A stretch of 64,000 nt of DNA from Paraconiothyrium sp. Pb-2020. Lineage: Eukaryota > Ascomycota > Dothideomycetes > Pleosporales > Didymosphaeriaceae. A model generated the notes under the pieces. The model was not told where the DNA came from and ran no database searches. It worked only from the letters and a program-made list of their open reading frames with translations. The position numbers and the translations under genes were made by a program. Where the stretch lies: NCBI GenBank assembly GCA_022419385.1, contig JAJUBI010000005.1:744001-808000 (forward strand), given 5' to 3'. Below, in pieces: positions 1 to 10,133 of the stretch; positions within the stretch are counted from its first letter, which is position 1; every line of letters starts with the position of its first letter.

Positions 1-1398
1 TCAACAAAAGTGCGAAAAACGGCAAGACCCCTCTCCAGAAGGCTGCTGCAAAGGGGCACCACAAGATAGTAGAGGCGATTTTCGAGAGATGCAACGGAGA
101 CACGACTGTACTCACCAGCAAAGACATTAGGCAGCGCACGCCTCTTCATGCTGCAGCGCGATATGGGCGGAAAGACGTTGTTGAGTACCTACTCCAGCGA
201 GGAGTCTCTGTGACAGTCCAAGACAATGACGGGAAGACGCCACTTCGAGCATGTTTTGACGATTGGAGCGAAGCCAGGTCAACGGATTATGAGGCTATTT
301 GCGTGCTTCTACTCGAGACTACCCAGATTACGGAGCTTGATGCTGGTCTACTGCATGTAGCAGCCGCGCGAGGCTCTCTGCTTGTCGTCAAAGAACTTAT
401 GAAACAGGGCGCTGATCCGCTAGCTCAAGACGAGCATGGCTGGACTTCGATTCAAATTGCTCAGCATTTCCGAAAAGAAGAAGCTGTAGACTTGCTCTCC
501 AACACACGGCCCACCACTGGTTATCGGCCGAGCGAACTCAAAAACACGTTGCCCAAGCTGTTCCAGCTTTCTGATGATGGACTTGAGGTCAAACGTAGTT
601 CAACACGTATGACTAAGCCCTTCACCCACATTTCCATGCTGACCTACTTCCAGAGAATCCAGTAAATGCAGCAATACTCGCGCAACATCCCGTCCCTGCT
701 GGTGCCTCCAGTTTCTATTTCGAGATAGCGATCGATGCTTCAGCACGCGAAGACAAGGAGACAGCGGAACCGTATGTAACAACAATACCCTCTTTGTATT
801 TGAACTCTAATTCTTCCGCAGTGTCGTAGGCCTGGGTTTGTGCGAACAGCCCACCAAGTCTATCCGTGACTGGTTTCCAGGCTGGCCATGGCGTGGTTTC
901 ACCGCATGGGCATACCACGGTGACGATGCATCGTTGTGGGCCTGTTCATCTGGCAGATCCTCAACAGGTCTTACCCGATACGGCCACGGAGACGTCGTCG
1001 GTTGCGGACTTGACGTCCACAAAGACAGAATATTCTTCACTAAGAACGGCGAACTGTTCGAGCTCGAAAAACTCGCCAAACTTACCCACTATGCCTTCAC
1101 GGGCGTTACCGGACGGCTGTACCCAGTCATCGGCATATCTACCCCTGGAGTTAAGGTAAAGGTCAACTTCGGGAACGATACGAAGTCTGTGCCATTCGCC
1201 TGGAAGCCTGGAAATGAAGCGGATAACGGGCTTGCGCTGGTGGTCGAAAAAGAAGAATCGCTGGTGCGGAAGCCTCTATTGAGAAGACGCACCACACAGG
1301 CCGTCGTCGGTGCAAGTGAGGGTGAGGATACTGTGGCCGGTGCTGCAACTTCTCCTGCGGTGGTCGCTCAAGCTGGGCCGATCGAGGTGTCCGCTTGA
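1..1398 (+). CDS. Ankyrin-repeat / SPRY-domain protein, 3' part (5' end outside window)
   Basis: Partial gene, open at the left edge. Exons 1-594, 654-771 and 822-1398; introns of 59 bases (GTAGTT...CAG) and 50 bases (GTATGT...CAG). Exon 1 encodes ankyrin repeats, seen as repeated G-K-T-P-L and T-P-L-H-A-A-A-R-Y-G signatures followed by V-x-x-L-L-x-x-G. Exons 2 and 3 encode a SPRY domain: S-S-F-Y-F-E-I-A, then V-V-G-L-G-L, G-D-V-V-G-C-G-L-D, I-F-F-T-K-N-G and L-Y-P-V-I-G. This ankyrin-then-SPRY tail is common at the C-terminus of large fungal proteins, often behind a NACHT or other NTPase domain; that part, if present, lies upstream. The function is probably protein-protein recognition; the partner is unknown. 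The stop is TGA at 1396-1398. Confidence 0.85.
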
Positions 1399-2624
1399 TT
1401 TTGAGACTTGCGCATAGCTTTGCAGTTGGTAATGATAATGTCTTTGATTTCACCTTGCTTAGTACTACCCAAGAGGAAGAGGCAGTAAGCCAAAGTTTAG
1501 CGGTAACAAAGTGCCTGAGTCGAGTACAGAGACGTAAAGACAAAGGATCGAGATACGACAGTTCCCAGAGGTAGGACGGTTCGAATGATCAGGGACGATC
1601 TTTAGCTGGCAAGCAAGATTTTGGCTTCACAATTGGGCTGGGACTGATAGATCGTGACGGCTATCAGGGCCCTGGCAAGCTACCTCAACAGCTCAAGCTT
1701 GTCGTGGGCGTGCTTCTTCAGAAGATCAACAGCTTCGAGAAGGCTTGAATCCGACTGGTCCCAGAAACTGGCAGGATCACTAGAGTTGACCGTGCCCATG
1801 ACAAGGTGGACTCTCTTGTTGCTCTCCATTGTGAATTGACGGGTTATTATGAGTCTCGACGCTGATATTGCGGTGCCGAGCTTTTCCAGGCCCTTTGCGT
1901 ATGGTAATTAAACCATCATGCTAACTTCAAATGCTGTTCCATACAGGAACGAGCCGTACTGTCGAAAAGTCGAAATGCTGTCCCGGTGCCGCTGATACTG
2001 GGGATAGGAGTTAACTCCGCGAATTAAGGTTATTATTCGGGGCGGGAAAGCCGCAGCTTAGCGCAATACTTAAGCGTGTCGTCATATTCCAGATGAAGAC
2101 GATGGAACTTGCTCTTTCGATTGCTCTTGAAACGGCGCTACAATTCTGATGTTCGTTGGCCATAAGAGGAGAAAAGGTCCTTTCCGTGGCACCACCGCGG
2201 GGCTGCGTCGGTTCCTTGTCAGCTTGTCAGCAGGTTGCTCTAGCGTGGCACCACTTCTTTCTAGGGATCCATGATAAGGTCCACATGAGAATATTGTGCA
2301 CAATACACTGACATGCAATAGTTTAGTCTCTTATGAAGGCGGTATCACTGATGCATCACAGTACCTGCGTCTGATTAGCTAATACGTGGATCAACGGCCT
2401 TCAGCTCGCTATCTCCAAACTCCGCCTCGTGTCCTTGAAGAAACCCCAATTGAGGCGAAGCCGCATTCTTAGCTCCGACCAAGTACAAAGCTAAGGCTCA
2501 CGAGTATGGCCTTATACATTACCTTTAGCCTTTGTATTTCCTATATTGAGAACTCACTCAAGATCAAACCTCAGAACGCTGCATCTGTTCCTATATCGGT
2601 TCACATTCCAAATTGACGTTGACC
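1399..2624. other. Intergenic, no gene seen
   Basis: About 1.2 kb between the ankyrin-SPRY stop and the aldo/keto reductase start. Only short open frames without family resemblance occur here. The last 150 bases are AT-rich and probably hold the reductase promoter and 5' UTR. Confidence 0.5.
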
Positions 2625-3691
2625 ATGGCGACCTCTCCCAATTCAGATTTGAAGATTGTCTTTGGTGCAATGACAATCGGCGCGCCTGGTGGGTTTGAGT
2701 CCACGTAGCCAGAAGTACTCTCGAGGCTAACGGATTATAAGGGACCCTCGGAGCGCGAGTACATTCACAGGATGACGCGAATGCCATTTTCGACATCTTC
2801 CAAAAACACGGACATAATGAAGTCGACACTGCTCGCCTTTATGGTGGGGGTTCTTCCGAAGAAATGCTAGCGAATGGCGACTGGCAGAAGCGCGGTCTAG
2901 TAATGGCCACGAAGCTCTACCCAAATTACCGTTCGGCCATACCCTCGGGCGAAAGCTATACGCACAAGCCAGAGGATGTCCGCCGAGGACTCATGAAGAG
3001 TCTCAAGGCGCTCGATTGCGATAAGATCGATCTGTTCTACCTCCATGGCCCGGACAGGGACACCTCATTCGAGGATACGCTTCGTGAAGTGAACAAGCTG
3101 TATGAGCAGGGTCTTTTTAACCGCTGGGGCATCAGCAACTATTATTCTTGGGAGGTCGCCAGTATGGTCGAGATATGCATTAAGAACAATTGGATTAAGC
3201 CGACTGTCTACCAAGGCGTTTACAACGCGCTGCAGCGTAACATCGAGGCCGAACTTGTCCCCTGCCTCCGCCACTATGGAATCTCCATTTACGCGTTCCA
3301 GCCTCTCGCTGGTGGTTTCTTGACCGGAAGATATGAGCGCAACCAGAGCGAATTTGAGGCTGGCTCCCGATTCGACCCCAAGCACTTCCAAGGAACGCTC
3401 CACCAAGGCCGTTACTGGAACGATTCGTACTTTGACGCCGTAGATATTATCCGCAAGGCTGGAGAGGAGCACAAGTTGACAGTAGCGGAGATATCGCTAA
3501 GATGGTTGAAGCACCACTCGGCACTTAACCAATCGCTGGGTGATGCAATTATCGTAGGGGCCAGCAGCACGAAGCATCTGGAGCAGAATCTGGTAGATTT
3601 GGAGCAGGGACCGCTACCGGATGAAGTCATCAAGGCGCTGGAGTCTGCTTGGATGAAGGCTAAGGCTGTCGCCCCCAAGTACTGGCACTGA
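2625..3691 (+). CDS. Aldo/keto reductase, AKR7 (aflatoxin aldehyde reductase)-like
   Basis: Exons 2625-2688 and 2742-3691 (53-base intron, GTGGGT...AAG), 337 residues. It should reduce aldehydes with NADPH in the cytosol. Visible features: beta-strand start V-F-G-A-M-T; a catalytic tetrad D50, Y55 (in E-V-D-T-A-R-L-Y-G), K79 (M-A-T-K) and H123 (Y-L-H-G-P-D); and the C-terminal cofactor-binding stretch I-I-V-G-A-S-S-T-K-H-L-E-Q-N, typical of the family. The spacing N-E-V-D-T-A-R-x-Y-G-G-G and the length of about 330 residues match the AKR7 branch. The start was chosen because exon 1 supplies the missing first strand, in frame after splicing. The AAG splice acceptor is unusual but gives the only in-frame join. 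The physiological substrate is not known. Confidence 0.9.
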
Positions 3692-4659
3692 GGACTTCTC
3701 TTGGTCCCATTAATCGACCGTGGATCCTCGAAGACCATCGGTCATCTTCGCAAAAAGCAGAGAGGAGACACTAATCCACAATGAAAGGCGGCTTGTTATG
3801 TACTGAAGTGCTCTCCGATGTGCGTAAAATCCAGGTACGGGGTGGAGGGGGTGGTTGGTCTGATATGGTAGTATATCTTGTTCACTTGTGCAAATGCCAC
3901 ATAGACATCAGTCAATGTTCATCCAGAGTTGATCATGTTCCATCACAAACTGCGGTGGCTATTTACTGCTCGCTCGTTCCTACTATATGCTTTGTTGCGA
4001 TTGTCTATCATGCTTAGGGCTAGTTCGTGGTCGACAGATGGACAAACGTCACCGCGCTCATTCTGTTCCGAAACTTGAGGGAGATATTCTTCAACTCCGC
4101 ACCTCAAATGGAGGCTCTACACTTCTTAAGTGGCCTTTACCCTTTTGTTCTCTTCCCAGGATTACTAGTATATATAATCTATCCTTTGGCATAGCCATTG
4201 TCTGTACAGCAAGACAATAATTAAGGGCACGCGGTCCAGTGACAGGGCGGGTCTCCTGGGAACGCATACCGTCCGGATTTCCAGACCCAGTTTCGATCCT
4301 CTTCGTGCTCCTTTGTTTAGGCAGGGGTTTTCTCTTTGTAGACCGCGTTAATTCCTCAAGCCTCGCAACGAGTCCAAGGAAAACACCACACAGCATTGTC
4401 AACGACGTCATGGAGTATTCTTTCTATATTCCAGCTCACCCACCATCAATCTAGAAAAGTGCGGCCTTGGATGCCAGCTCCCCAACATAAATATCCGCTA
4501 CATCACATAAAAATCGATGCTTTGCGCTTTCTTTCCAACCTATCCCAAAACGCCCCAACGCCTACCAATGCAGACTTGAAAGCTAGGTTCCTGCAGTCGC
4601 CAAAGACTCTACTAGTCAAAATCCAAAGCCTAAGCCTGAACGCTCCACAACACGGGACT
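3692..4659. other. Intergenic, convergent, no gene seen
   Basis: Spacer between the reductase (+) and GDA1 (-). It should contain both 3' UTRs. Short open frames here resemble no family. Confidence 0.5.
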
Positions 4660-6493
4660 CTACTGGACCTGCTTGATCCTGCACTGCCATCCTGACTCCT
4701 TCTCGAGAAGAGGAAGGCTGCATGCACGTTAGTGTTCCATTCGCAAGTATAAAACGCATAGAATGAGACTCACCTAGCACCCAAACACCACCCCAACTCA
4801 TTCCCTTTGATCTTCTTTGCAATCTTGACTTCTCTGTCAATCGGCATCTCGTAACCTGTATGCAAGAGCGCCAACTGGAAGTTCAAATCTAGACACCATT
4901 CCGGGCGGTCCCTGAGGTCCTTCATCGCGCCCTCGACGCTCTTGAATGCATCCCACGTCTGCTCGCCGTGGCACACGCGGTGCGTCAGGTCCCTGAGTTC
5001 AGCAAGCGAGAAAGAGTCTGGCATGCCGAGCGGCTTCGTGCGGTCGTAGAAGTAGCTGAAGAGGAAGACGTCTTCGCGGGCAAAGGTCTTCTCGATGGAA
5101 GGCTGGTGGACGCCTCGGAATGCACAGGGTGCGAGTTTGCACTCCGCATCCTTTTCCAATGTCTTCTCCGCAAAGCCACGGCACTGGGCGGGGGCGCCGG
5201 TGGCCGGGCCAGTCATGTTGACTGTGACGGTGGCGCCAAGGGCGTGGTCTTTCGGCAGGGTGACTTCGACTTTGCGGCTCATGCCTGGAGCGATGCATGG
5301 GTTGATGATGGGCTTCTTGAGCCATTCGCGGTCGCCGCTCTCCTTGGTGTCTTGATAGACGGAGTCAACGATGGCGCTGTGAAGGTTGTTGCGGGCTTCC
5401 ATGAGGCCGTAGCCAAGGTAGGAGTGTTGGTAGAGGGTGAAGTCGCGGCCGCCGAAGCTGAGCTCATATTTGTGGTCGCCATCGGCGAGCTTTTCGGGAA
5501 GACCGCCGCTCGCGGACTTGGGGAAGGTCGGCTCGAAGACGATTTGGGTGGAACCGCCGCCAAGATCGAGGATGGCAGCTGTGGGTGTCTTGTCCGGGCC
5601 GCCAATCTTGCCGAGGAGGTAATTGGTGGTGATCCAGGCGTAGACACCTTCCTGCTCACCTGGCATCACCTCTACACCGCCCTTCTCGTCCGAGATGACG
5701 GGAAGGGGGTACTTCGTCTCCAGACGCTTGCGCACAGCTTTTAGGGTGTTATTGCTCTTTTCCTCACCAAGCTTGCGAAGACCAGCGGTGGCCTTGACGG
5801 CAATGGGCGAGCAGGCGCGGTAGCTCTCCGGTACGCTTTCGAGCGCGTAGTCCATCAAGACATCCAAACTTGCGGCGGCACCCTCCGCGTCAGCATCATA
5901 GGACGAGAGTCCAGAGCCTCCCTCCTTCTTCTCAGTCATCTTGAAGAACTCCTGCTCGAGTTCCGGCGTAGGACCGCAGTTGTTGAATTTGTAGGCGTGG
6001 ATTCGGGAGCCAGTGCTGCCTGCGTCGATCATGAGGGCATACTGGATGAGCGGCTTGTCCTTGGAATAGGACTTTGTGCATGTCACCGGCCCTGCGCCGG
6101 GCGCAGCTGTTTGGCCCTGTCCTTTCGAGAACGATTCTGCCACCAAAATCAGTATACATCCCCTGTCACCATTACATGCCACATACCACCCGCTCTCGCC
6201 AGGCCATCCCTCGGCGCAATGAAGTATAGTACCAGTATGACAAAGGCAATGAAGCCACCTGTCTTGATGTACCGCGCCCGCTGCCCGCCGTTCATGGTCG
6301 CGGCCGTCTTGTAGTCGTTCATAGAGGTGGAGCGGTGTCGCGAGTGCCTGTCAGGCTTCTCGAAGGGGTCGTCGTTGGCGGTAATAGGTTCGCTGCGAGG
6401 GAGCGACACGGAGATGCGGCGGCGGGGGCCCGAGAAGGAGAAGTAGGACCAGATGCCAGGACGGGACCGTCGTACGTCGACGCCGCTGGACAT
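4660..6493 (-). CDS. GDA1: Golgi guanosine/nucleoside diphosphatase, GDA1/CD39 family
   Basis: Exons, in coding order, 6493-6187, 6136-4774 and 4717-4660; introns of 50 and 56 bases; 575 residues. The enzyme hydrolyses GDP/UDP made by glycosyltransferases in the Golgi lumen, so nucleotide-sugar antiporters can run. It is a type II membrane protein: a basic cytosolic N-terminus, one membrane segment (F-I-A-F-V-I-L-V-L-Y-F-I-A-P), then the luminal domain. All five apyrase conserved regions are visible: D-A-G-S-T-G-S-R, A-T-A-G-L-R, G-V-Y-A-W-I-T-x-N-Y, D-L-G-G-G-S-T-Q-I-V-F and Y-L-G-Y-G-L. The last intron restores the usual ending G-W-C-L-G-A-S-L-P-L-L; without it the frame stops at once. The start at 6493 gives a normal-length cytosolic tail; an in-frame ATG at 6646 is possible but less likely. 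Confidence 0.95.
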
Positions 6494-7042
6494 ATGGGGG
6501 TGCGGTCGTCTTTTTAGTGTACGCGCATGCGATGCCTGCAATCGCTTTGGGGCGAACTCTGGATTAATTAGTGGGGCCGCGCCGCCAAACGGAACATTGA
6601 TAGTTGACGCGACGAGGAAGTTGGAGAGGTTCAGGGTTTGGATCACGATATACCCCCCAATGGAGGCGGAATGCTATTCGAAATCTGTATGTATACCCCT
6701 GCGTTGCACATGCCGTGTGTTCTTTCGAGCCTACGGCTTGGCGCAATGCGACACGCAGTCGAATCCCTGCCGCCAGTATGATTGGCCAGAACAACAGACA
6801 CTATCTCAAGAGGATTATTGGGTACCACTTCACATACATAAAGGTTCTAGAAGATGAATTCGCTCCGATTGCATCTCCAGGCTTCGGATCACCTACATAA
6901 TGACCGATACTTCGCACAGTCATCCTTGGCCTCCATCTCAACGAATATCATGAGTACACAGCAAGATTACACGCCATTACCAGCTAGCCTTTTTACCAGC
7001 CTGAGTTGCCTCAGGTCCCTCCCCCCGCTCGGTCCCTTCTCT
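6494..7042. other. Intergenic, GDA1 promoter side
   Basis: 549 bases between the GDA1 start and the stop of the next minus-strand gene. No gene is visible. It includes the GDA1 promoter/5' UTR and the 3' UTR of the gene to the right. Confidence 0.5.
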
Positions 7043-8854
7043 TCACGACTTCTTCTCTGACCCCCGCAGCTCTACGATAGGCATCCCAACCCCCAGGCTC
7101 TCCGTCTCCGTCCTCCTAGCGCCATTGTTCATGTGTAGGAAATTGTTCATTCTACTATACAGCATACCATCCGGACAACATAACTCCTGCGAAGCCAACA
7201 CCCAACGCTTTGAATGTTTGATGCCCATCATACCGACCATGAGATCTTCGGACTCAAGAAGATAACGGCTTGGCCATTGTTCATCATACTCTGCGGTAGT
7301 CTTTGGTACGCGCAACTGATCGTACTCTGCTAAGTCCTTGACGTGTTGCTGACTGTAGCGAAATGTCCCACCTGTCAGTTTACAGCCAGATGGCTCAGTA
7401 GAAGCGCGGAAATCCCATGCGTAGACTATCTCTTTGGTCTGGATGCGCTCGGGTTCTTTACCAGTCGGTTCCTCGGAGACGTCATCGTAACAATCCAAGT
7501 CGGGTTTTCCTGGTCCGTAGCAGCATTCGGCCTCAGATTCTCCAAAGATACGTTCCCACTGCGCACAGGCGAATTGATACTCTGATTGAGTCTCGTAATC
7601 TCCTGATTTTGGTCCAAGGGTAAAGGCGTCGTCTCCAAGCTTGTTTTCGCAGCTCCGTTGAGCCTTATCTTTGCCGATGAACTCGTGCGGCCACGGGCAC
7701 ATAGAGTCGAGGCCATCGCATTGTTCGTAACATTCGGAAGAGCCAGAATACTCGTCACACCACCAGTGGCACTCATCTGGGTGCGTACATTTCCAATGCT
7801 GGGCACAGTCCTCGCGGCACTTTCTGCAACTACTAGGATCGTCGAAAAGTAGTCCCTGACAGTCGTGAGGCTGAACTAAATCGGGGCGTGTTTGGTATCG
7901 TTTGCCCTGCTGGAGGTCCTTGAAGGCAAGAACACCCAACCAGTCGGCGCATATAGATAATCCCACGTCTTGGTGCATGGTTTCGAGGTGCGCAAGAATA
8001 TTTTCGAACTTGGCCTGTATCACTGTGTCCTCTGCGTCGTCACTATCGCCTTTCTTGAAGTCGTCATCGCTCTCTTCTTCGGGGCATTTGAGGTCATCGT
8101 CTTCGCGGACGACTTTCGCACCCTCGAAAGGTTCTCGCTCATCAGAATATTCTTGTACGGCGGTTGCAACGTCACTGATGACCGAGAGATCGTGAACTTG
8201 TTTGCTTTCGGAATCAAGAGCGTTCTGACTTGGACAAGTGAACACGATTGTCACTTTATCGAACGGCTTTCGAAGAATGCGCAGAATCTCTTTCAGAGCG
8301 ATCCCGTTAGAAGCATCCTCATACAAATCGATGTCCAGACCATAATGCCAACTATAAACGCCCCAGTGATCGTGCAGCTCACTAACACGAGTAGAGTAGC
8401 CATCCTCTAGGTAGCACGGAACTTCTTCATTGCAGCGGAAGCGCACGTCAATCTTGAGGACGATAGACCGGATCGATTGCCATCCATCGTGCAAAGGAAC
8501 AGGTTTGTACAAGGTGACAGGACGCTCGTGTCGTTCTACCAGATCGTTCGTGAAGTCCTTCATCCAGAGCTTCAAATGCCGGGCTGCAGCCTCCGAGAGC
8601 TCTATGTTCGCTCGCTTGCACGATAGAATAAGCCCGCGACAGTCGCGCTGAACGAAGTTGAACGCTAGTGGCGGAAGCCATTCGTTCAGGTACTCGTATA
8701 CGATCATTCGAACGTCCAGGTTTAGCTTGTTGAAGAAAGGGCTCCCGGGCTGTGAAGCGTCGACGTCATGATCGGCTTGCTGCGCCTTCTTGAATGTTCG
8801 AGCACGCTTTTTGTGCGGTGGGGTTGTATTTATACACGCGCCGCGCTTGGCCAT
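7043..8854 (-). CDS. F-box-like orphan protein, copy A (with Cys-rich acidic insert)
   Basis: Single open frame, 603 residues from the ATG at 8854; an upstream in-frame start at 8974 precedes the TATA-like site and is unlikely. I do not recognise a named family. Near the N-terminus, after a basic stretch (P-P-H-K-K-R-A-R), comes F-F-N-K-L-N-L-D-V-R-M-I-V-Y-E-Y-L, which resembles an F-box or F-box-like helix pair, then G-L-I-L-S-C-K-R-A-N. The middle holds an acidic run (E-E-E-S-D-D-D-F-K-K) and then a segment with about a dozen cysteines plus histidines (C-R-K-C-R-E-D-C ... C-H-W-W-C-D) that could bind metal. The C-terminal part (R-I-Q-T-K-E-I-V-Y-A-W-D) is shared with the gene at 26312-27730, clearly a paralog. 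A substrate-adaptor role is only a guess. Confidence 0.8.
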   Translation of the reverse strand: MAKRGACINTTPPHKKRARTFKKAQQADHDVDASQPGSPFFNKLNLDVRMIVYEYLNEWLPPLAFNFVQRDCRGLILSCKRANIELSEAAARHLKLWMKDFTNDLVERHERPVTLYKPVPLHDGWQSIRSIVLKIDVRFRCNEEVPCYLEDGYSTRVSELHDHWGVYSWHYGLDIDLYEDASNGIALKEILRILRKPFDKVTIVFTCPSQNALDSESKQVHDLSVISDVATAVQEYSDEREPFEGAKVVREDDDLKCPEEESDDDFKKGDSDDAEDTVIQAKFENILAHLETMHQDVGLSICADWLGVLAFKDLQQGKRYQTRPDLVQPHDCQGLLFDDPSSCRKCREDCAQHWKCTHPDECHWWCDEYSGSSECYEQCDGLDSMCPWPHEFIGKDKAQRSCENKLGDDAFTLGPKSGDYETQSEYQFACAQWERIFGESEAECCYGPGKPDLDCYDDVSEEPTGKEPERIQTKEIVYAWDFRASTEPSGCKLTGGTFRYSQQHVKDLAEYDQLRVPKTTAEYDEQWPSRYLLESEDLMVGMMGIKHSKRWVLASQELCCPDGMLYSRMNNFLHMNNGARRTETESLGVGMPIVELRGSEKKS

Positions 8855-8944
8855 GTTGATCGCGTATGCTGAGTTGACTCGCGATGTGGGTGTCGTGGAG
8901 TTCGCGTGATAGGTTTGGGCGTGAGAGAGTCGAGATCGGCGAGA

Positions 8945-8956
8945 TCTATATATAAA
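8945..8956 (-). promoter_or_regulatory. TATA-like element upstream of F-box-like copy A
   Basis: On the minus strand the sequence reads TTTATATATAGA, about 90 bases upstream of the ATG at 8854. Its position fits a TATA box, and it argues against a start further upstream at 8974. Confidence 0.4.
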
Positions 8957-10133
8957 GGTCAAATGCCAGTGCACGGGACCCGCAGAGAGATTGGAAATTG
9001 CTCCTCAGGGCGAGGCAGGAGCGCTGTCAAAGTGAGTGACGCAACTGAACACTTCCCTAACCAACCTCAACCCACCCGTAGACACCCCGCCATCATGTGT
9101 GACCTTGCGTGTACCTTAATATCTATTAGGTCGAGTTTTCTGTTCCGATGTGTTACTTCCTACCTGCCACATGCACTTATCGTCTTCTCTCCTGTCGTCA
9201 TCGTCGTCATACCTATCTACCATCGCCCTTTAGCGTCTTCAACATTGCCTTCCAGTCTCTCCACGTCGCTACCTGCCCTACAAGCGCCATCAGCCAGCAA
9301 GGTTCGACAGCAACAAGGTTGCTGTCTTTTCACACGCGACGGTTGGTCTTCACCTACGAGTATGTCCTGCACATCATCTACAGCACTTACCCCCTTTCAC
9401 CCAATATCCTCTGGGGTATGTTCGAACTCTTGCACCTTTTGGCCAGTCCAGCGCGCGGCATCGTCCGGGAAAGTTTCACCTTGTTTTTCATTCAACCTCC
9501 AGTCTTGTCGATCGGTTCTCTAGCCGATGCTTATCTTCCTCGTACGGTAACTCCATGGTGCATGACACCTTTCTCATCTGTTCGCGTGCTGTAGGAATCA
9601 TCTTGTAATTTGTCCACCTTATCGGGGTACGATGATCTCTTGTGTATTCCATTTTGAATGCCCAGGTGGAGCAAGATCTCATAACTAATCGCGCGATTTT
9701 GTCATGGCCATGTCGACAATAGACGAATGCAACTTTATCACGCCCCATCGCAGAAGCGTAAAGACGAAATCGAATCAAGAAAAATACACTATGCTGTAGC
9801 CGATTACAAACGTTTCTCCACCACCTCCCGTCCCGGTAGTAGTAGAGATCCTTCTGCGATACCTGCAGTCCGTATTCCATGCAGGCCCTCGGACTCTTAA
9901 ATCGTGGTTATTGGCTCGCTAAAACGATGCAAGGCGGAGAGCTTCTCGACGCAGCCTTGCATACCTAGATATCAATTGACACACGTGAGCGGGGCTAAAT
10001 CCTTCTGTAACCTCTAGCAGCCTCTTCAGCCTGAAAGACTGAACCATTCTAAACCTCTGAGATCCGAAGTATACAGTAGGTACAGTTAACTACCACTCTG
10101 ATTTCAGCGACCGACAACAAAAATTGAATTATC
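8957..10133. other. Intergenic between divergent genes
   Basis: About 1.2 kb separating F-box-like copy A (-) from the NDT80-type gene (+). Two overlapping open frames on the plus strand (8906-9523 and 9148-9594) look like pyrimidine-rich 5' leader rather than protein. No gene is supported. Confidence 0.4.

Noticed and set aside
4968..5744. 258-codon open frame on the plus strand opposite GDA1
   Set aside because: It is the antisense of a well-conserved apyrase coding region; its low-complexity V/A/E/G-rich translation is the usual shadow of GC-rich coding.
8906..9594. Two overlapping plus-strand frames of 205 and 148 codons
   Set aside because: Ser/Thr/Pro/Leu-rich, no domain, overlap each other and begin in the promoter of the F-box-like gene; more likely untranslated or spacer sequence.
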